Origin: Przewalskia tangutica
Taxonomy: Eukaryota; Streptophyta; Magnoliopsida; Solanales; Solanaceae
Direction: 5' to 3'
NCBI GenBank assembly: GCA_029844215.1
Contig: CM056718.1
Coordinates: forward strand, 88,276,764-88,340,763
DNA: 64,000 nt
The position numbers and the translations under genes were made by a program. The notes below the pieces were generated by a model that saw only the letters and a program-made list of their open reading frames with translations, made no database searches and was not told the DNA's origin. Shown here one piece after another: positions 59,000 through 64,000 of the stretch. Positions within the stretch are counted from its first letter, which is position 1; every line of letters starts with the position of its first letter.

Positions 59000-59320
59000 A
59001 TACTGCCCTGTAAGGCATTCTTCCCGGCCCTATCTAGGACTTGATAAAGTCAATAAGGTATTCTGCTCGGCCCCTTCTGGGACGCGGTAAAGTCAATAAG
59101 GTATTCTTTCCGGCCCCTTCTGGGACGCGGTAAAGTCAATAAGTCAAATAAGGTATTCTGCCCGGCCCCTTCTGGGACACGATAAAGTCATGTAATATAT
59201 ACTGCCCTGCCCATTAAGGTATACTGCCCGGTCTATTCTAGGACACGGTAAAGTCATGTAATATATACTGCCCTGCCCATTAAGGTATGCTGCCCGGCCT
59301 ATTCTGGGACGCGATCCAAA
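59000..59320 (-). repeat. About 43-60 bp minisatellite in the solo LTR
   Basis: About six units of GGTATTCTGCCCGGCCCCTT followed by CTGGGACGCGGTAAAGTCA. Confidence 0.85.
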
Positions 59321-59544
59321 TATAAAGGATTGTACACATATAGCTATCACAAGCAACTATGTACAATTTAAATCATCTCCGACTCTCATTAGCACAAATA
59401 GAATGAACTATCATTTTAGAAGAACTCAAGGCATTATCACATCTTTTAATATTAGGGAATTGAACCCAAAGTACTATGTGCATCCACCGTACATTCCTTT
59501 CCTTTATAATAAATCCTTTGACACTCAATGAACTAAAATAAAAT

Positions 59545-59870
59545 AACTTTCATTTAGACAACCCAAAGTACTATCAAAAGAATAGATATAACAATCTTTC
59601 ATTTTTGAAACCCCAAGTACTATCAAGAGAATATATATAACAATCTTTCATTTTAGAAACCCCAAGTACTATCAAGAGAATAGGTAAACAACTTTTTTTT
59701 CATAAAACTCAAAGTATTATCAAGAGAATGGATATAACAACTTCCTTTTTGTAAAACCCAAAGTATTATCAAGAGAATGAATATAACAACTTCCTTTTTG
59801 GAACTCAAAGTATTATCAAGAGAATGGATATAACAACTTCCTTTTTGGAACTCAAAGTACTATTAATGAA
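59545..59870 (-). repeat. About 47-bp AT-rich minisatellite in the solo LTR
   Basis: About six or seven units containing CAAAGTATTATCAAGAGAAT followed by GGATATAACAACTTCC. Confidence 0.85.
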
Positions 59871-61893
59871 GTACATCATTAAGGAGTAGGATCACTCTCT
59901 TTATAACAAGGAATCATGCTAGAAGAAGAAAGGATAGTTCACATACCTTTTTGGCGACTAACCAACTCTACAATCTAGAATACGTCTCAATGTACTTCAA
60001 CCTATAACGAAAATAACACGCATATCAACACGTGCTCACTAAAGTAGGTTAACACCAAGTAAAAGTTCTCCTTTTTTCTATGAAAATTTGGGCAGCACTT
60101 TCCCTATAAATACGTACTTTTCCACCTTTACCAAGGCCCAAATTCAACAACAATCAAACCTCATTTAAGGCACAATAAAAACAGCAACCAAAGGGGATTA
60201 TATGACTACTTGACGTGTAAAATTCGGCCCCTTAATCTATACAAAACAGTCTATAAAAATAGTCCACAATTCCATCAACAATAAGGGTAAAATGTGAAGC
60301 CTTTTAACACCCTTTTACACCCTTATTCCTTAGGACTTTCATTAGCAATTTTACCACATTAATCATGCATGTTGACAACTGAATTTTCAGCATATACACG
60401 CCACAAAACAATCCATAAAATCTGCACGACAATATCCAACAGTTTTATAGATTCCACGGCCAACAACTACAATCCGATAACTCTTTCCTTAATCCATTTT
60501 ATTCCACTTCAAGTTCCAACACTTCTATATATGGTATAACAACTTATCTACAACAATATTACTCCATTTTTAACATACAATAGGTGAAGATAACAACAAC
60601 AATAACCAACAAACTCCAAAGATCCGAAAGTTGCCTATTCTCGGCCCCAACATGAAAAAATGGTCCAAACACTTTTTAATCTTCATTATTCTTAACACAT
60701 GCTCATATACTAACCATAATAACATGTAATATTTAATTACTTCAAGAGGAAGAAGAGTTCTTACCAAAAATTGCCCAAAAAGCCGTGACTATGCCCTAAG
60801 GTTTTTTGCCCGCAGTTTTCGTTTTGCTCCACTTCTTCAAGTTTCAATCACACACATGTATCATCTACAAGCTTATAACCAACTTCCCTTCTTGTTTTAC
60901 TTCCAAAAAGTCGACGAACAAGCTAGGGTTTTAATGGTCATTCTCGGCCTAAACAGATTCTTGGAGGGTTTTGGAGAGTTAACTTGGTTTAAGACTTGAT
61001 TAGGGTTCTTAATCTAAGATAATAACTTCTTTGATCTTCACTTTCCATGGGATTTTCGAAATCTAAGGCTAAGGAAAGAAGAGAGAAAAAGAGTTGGAGA
61101 AGATGAGATATTATGAGACCTTTAAGTCTTGCATCCATATCTATATAGTTAAGTCTTGCAAGACAAGTTGGGGAGGGACACATGTCACCCTCCCATTGAC
61201 CAAAATTCTTTCCCTTTAAAAATATCAGATATTGTCCAAAATATCTTAAAATCGAAGGGCTCCGCGAAATTGTGAACTTCTCGGCGGGTCCCATATTATC
61301 AATTGCAATTCTTCGTAATCCAATACTAATTCCATAAATCCAATTAGAAGTATTAAACTCTAAGTTAATAATTTTCCCGTCGCCACATTTTTTCGAAATT
61401 TTCCTTAAGAAAATGTAATAATTCTTTCCTTCCAAAATTCAAATCTTAAATCCTTAATCACGTTCTCAATTAGTAGCCCTGGTATTACGAGGTGTAACAG
61501 TGGGGGTAGGTGTGGGTAGGGCGGGGGTTGGTTTGGACATATTTGAGTCATTGACTATCATATTGTCGTTACATTTCTTATGTACAATACAATATTATTT
61601 TTTGATTAAATGTTGCAATTAAATAATTTTTTTTTATTAAATTGTAAAGATATACTAATTTTTAGAAACATATGATAGAAAAGAATATTTTAAATAGTTT
61701 TAAATCTATTAAAATAATATTCTAGTAAATTTGCATAAATGTTGGCCAAACAGGAAATTGTTTCTGTTTCTCAGAAGTACTTCTATAATTATAGGCCAAA
61801 CACCCTAACTGATTCTCCAGAAATAGTTTCTGCAGAACTACTTCTGAGAAAGAGAAACACCTTTCCAGAAGCTTGGCCAAATAGACCTTAAGA

Positions 61894-62168
61894 AAGATGG
61901 CCACAAGTGATTCTAGCTCTTCTGTGTTTTAAAAGGCAGGTTTAGTACTCGCCCCAGGGCGGGGCATTGATAAAACACATCGAAACTCACGTACGAGGCT
62001 TAGTTCTATGAGATTTACGGTCTAAGCGCTCAATTGTACGTCCTAAACACGCCTAATACCCAACACTCGGGGCTTGCAATATAGTTCTTACACTATTTAT
62101 GTGTCAAATTCTTTAGTTAACACTGTTAACCCTCATAATTCTTTTATAAATGAATGATGCTTAATTAA
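61894..62168. other. Intergenic stretch, nothing recognised
   Basis: This holds a GC-rich patch CGCCCCAGGGCGGGGC near 61953 in AT-rich sequence, but no gene, LTR or clear repeat. Confidence 0.3.
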
Positions 62169-62170
62169 TA

Positions 62171-62364
62171 GTCCATCTGTTTCAAAATGTTTGTTTTACT
62201 CTCCTTTTTATCCGTTTTAAAAAGAACGTCTCTTTCCTTTTTTGACGATTCTTTAATTCCTACTTTACACATGGTTTAGTTAACAACCACAAGATTCATA
62301 AATCTTCTTTACTTTCTTAAACTCTGTGCCAAATAAAAAAAGAAACATTCTAAAACGGAGGGAG
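62171..62364. mobile_element. Stowaway-like MITE 1 (194 bp)
   Basis: The left end GTCCATCTGTTTCAAAATG is similar to the reverse complement of the right end CATTCTAAAACGGAGGGAG. TA dinucleotides flank it at 62169-62170 and 62365-62366. CTCCCTCCG is a typical Stowaway/mariner terminus. The left end is more degraded. Confidence 0.72.
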
Positions 62365-62549
62365 TAATTTTTTCATCTATAGAAGAAGATCGATAATAAC
62401 TCAAATAACAACTCATACTATTGTTATTTGCCAACATCATGATGATGAATATCACATATCATTTCTTTTTAAAATACATCGCTGAAGTTTACATCTTCAC
62501 TTGTTATTAGTCTTCATGTTTTTGGCATATCTATCTCTCAAAATTATTA

Positions 62550-62775
62550 CTCCCTCCGTCTCAATTTAAGTGTCCTAATTTGACTTGACACAGAGTTTAA
62601 GAAATTAAGAAAAGCTTTTGAATCTTGTGGTCTTAAATTAAAGATGTATGGAGTCTTTTAAATCTCGTAGTCTTAAACTTGCATTAGGATGGAAAAACTT
62701 ACTAAATATAGAAAAACACTCTTTTTGGGACAGACCAAAAAGGAAAGTAAGACACTTAAATTGGGACGAATGGAG
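62550..62775. mobile_element. Stowaway-like MITE 2 (226 bp)
   Basis: The left end CTCCCTCCGTCTCAATTTAA and the reverse complement of the right end CTCCATTCGTCCCAATTTAA continue together to GTGTC, matching at 22 of 25 positions. TA flanks at 62548-62549 and 62776-62777. Confidence 0.88.
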
Positions 62776-62777
62776 TA

Positions 62778-63644
62778 TATTTTATTATATCACGATTTAA
62801 AAAATAATTTTATTTTTATTCATGAAGGAGTATTTTTAATTATAATACTAATAAAATTTATTAATTATTTTCCTTTAGAGAGGTAAATTGCATAGTATGA
62901 TAGTAATATACTTTAAGAAATTGTGATTCTTTTATGTTCGAAAATTAAGATGTTAAAGTTGATTTGCCTTTCATAATAACTTTTATATCATTGCATTATT
63001 TACTTGTAAAATCATATTAGAAGTTTTATTTTTTATGAGTTTCTTTAATTACATGTTTAATTTTTTAAACTATTAATGTATTTTGTATAATTTTGTTATT
63101 ATATTACTTTACTACATTATAAATTAAAATTTAAAGATTCATGAGACTTACGCCTCGCCTCGTGAACATTGTTTCTTACATCATTGATTGAAAATTTTCT
63201 TGCAAAACAAATTTATGTGTGATGTTTAAGTTTAATATTAGTAAAGTAGAATTAATGGATTGACTGTTGTGTTTAATTTTTTAATTAACAGACGAATTAT
63301 GATAAGCAGGAGATAATGTTAACACTCAAAAATAATTTAAGTGTTTAGCCGAAGTTACTGACAACCGAATTATTCAGGAGCCGAATTTACTCTTAACCCT
63401 CGACGATAAGAGCTCCATCTGAGCATCTTAGCCGGTTATCGATTAGAGGCATGACTAGGGCCCGATCAAATGCAGCACCTCAACGACAAGTCAAAGGGTT
63501 TCGGACCCTAAGCGGTGCGTCAACAACAGCTAAATGGAAGAGCCATTATCCGAGCAAGATGAGAGAGGACGAGAAAATCGGCACCACATCCCCCAAAGAC
63601 AGTCGTGGTACTTAGTGGGTTATTTGACGGCCGATATGGTGGGG
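62778..63644. other. AT-rich intergenic stretch, then an unidentified GC-richer segment
   Basis: The part 62778-63300 is very AT-rich without features. The part 63330-63644 is GC-richer (for example CCGGTTATCGATTAGAGGC) and may be a fragment of another retrotransposon, but I cannot name it. Confidence 0.3.
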
Positions 63645-64000
63645 TGTCACGACCGAACCGGTCGTGGATCGTGCCTTACCCGGGAACCCAAGTAGACATA
63701 CATCAGAGTAATCAGCGGAATATAAAAACACAACATGAAACAATGTAAAAGAGACACGCTTTATCGAGGAAAAGTTGCCTTTCGGCATATATATATAAAC
63801 CCAAAGTGAACGATTACATCCCAACTTTACAACGGACTACGCACTTCTGGAAGTAAAACAACTATGGCGGGACGGGGCCGCCATACCACTGAATGAACAT
63901 TAATACCTACAACATCGTGACTATACCAAAGATAAGCCTCCGAGAAACGGAGCTTCCCAGCAATCGTGATCCAAGAGCGAGGATCGACGGTTGGTGTACC
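63645..64000 (-). repeat. 3' end of a C/F-family LTR, cut by the window edge
   Basis: TGTCACGACCG at 63645 is an LTR terminus. The following sequence, read on the minus strand, matches the U5 part of elements C and F (GCATATATATA, GCCGAAAGGCAACTT, CGGAGGCTTATC). No primer binding site lies to its left, so this is the outer 3' end of a minus-strand insertion. Confidence 0.85.

Larger units (their letters stand above)
58833..59946 (-). other. Proposed LTR intron (solo LTR)
   Basis: AAAAG|GTATGTGAAC at the left boundary on the minus strand; CTCATTTTCAG at the right. At 1.1 kb it is the shortest version in the window and contains both minisatellites of this LTR. Confidence 0.35.
58370..61499 (-). 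mobile_element. Solo gypsy LTR, minus strand, with GTGGG duplication
   Basis: TGTCACGACCC at 58370 and ...GGTGTAACA at 61499 are the two LTR ends. GTGGG occurs at 58365-58369 and 61500-61504. No internal region exists, so this is a solo LTR left by unequal recombination. It is closest to element D. The minus-strand donor GTATGTGAAC (59946 downward) and acceptor CATTTTCAG (58833) recur. Confidence 0.93.
57480..61893. mobile_element. MITE-like composite with fold-back end, holding a minisatellite and a solo LTR
   Basis: The left end GGTGTTTGGCCAAACTTCTG matches the reverse complement of the right end (GGTCTATTTGGCCAAGCTTC at 61893 downward), and the similarity continues into TTTCTCAGAA. The left 62 bp (57480-57541) are also a near-perfect hairpin: GGTGTTTGGCCAAA...TTTGGCCAAACACC. 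Without the solo LTR (3.13 kb plus duplication) the element is about 1.3 kb. A target duplication is not clear (TAA on both sides is possible). Confidence 0.55.

Overview
This is a plant nuclear window, probably from a large-genome eudicot. The TE families and gene structure look Solanaceae-like, but I cannot name the species. It holds one convincing host gene (about 49.3-57.3 kb, + strand). Almost everything else is transposable-element DNA, mainly Ty3/gypsy LTR retrotransposons nested in each other.

Left two thirds (1-46.7 kb): one four-level nest. An outer minus-strand LTR (D, right end 46746) was hit by plus-strand element A (right end 22230). A was hit by minus-strand element B (1370-19078, target duplication ACTTA). 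B's left LTR was hit by plus-strand element C (1984-11134). Further right, D was hit by minus-strand element E (24820-45800, CATCT). E's right LTR was hit by plus-strand element G (30502 to about 42975, 3'-truncated), and G's LTR by plus-strand element F (32448-41577, CTATG). The families are related. Their LTRs are unusually long (2.4-3.7 kb), and where both ends are visible the internal part is short (1.2-2.5 kb). It holds a broken gag and, in A, C and F, only the distal integrase; no reverse transcriptase or RNase H is recognisable. They look like non-autonomous derivatives with LTRs longer than the body, probably of the Tekay/Del chromovirus lineage (inference).

The LTRs share an architecture: a TATA box about 390-510 bp from the start, a splice-donor-like site, a fast-evolving AT-rich segment with family-specific minisatellites, a splice-acceptor-like site, and two hairpins at the extreme 3' end. 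I propose an LTR-resident intron. A conserved hairpin also precedes the polypurine tract.

Right third (46.7-64 kb): a low-copy-looking flank, a copia-like solo LTR (48108-48991), then the host gene. The gene appears to have two non-coding leader exons, a long intron carrying a LINE fragment with a 15-bp target duplication, and a last exon with an uninterrupted 849-codon reading frame. The product has an N-terminal TFIIS-N (LW) domain and five DLN motifs, as in the Arabidopsis SUO/AT4G24200 family. A 24-codon upstream ORF lies in frame just before the start codon. Downstream are a composite (fold-back MITE ends, minisatellite, solo gypsy LTR with GTGGG duplication), two Stowaway-like MITEs, and the end of another C/F-type LTR at the window edge.

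Many differences between LTR pairs are 1-3 base indels in GC-rich or CAG/CTG contexts, while neighbouring AT-rich stretches are identical. Part of the apparent decay may therefore be consensus error, so frameshifts in the retrotransposons should be read with caution.
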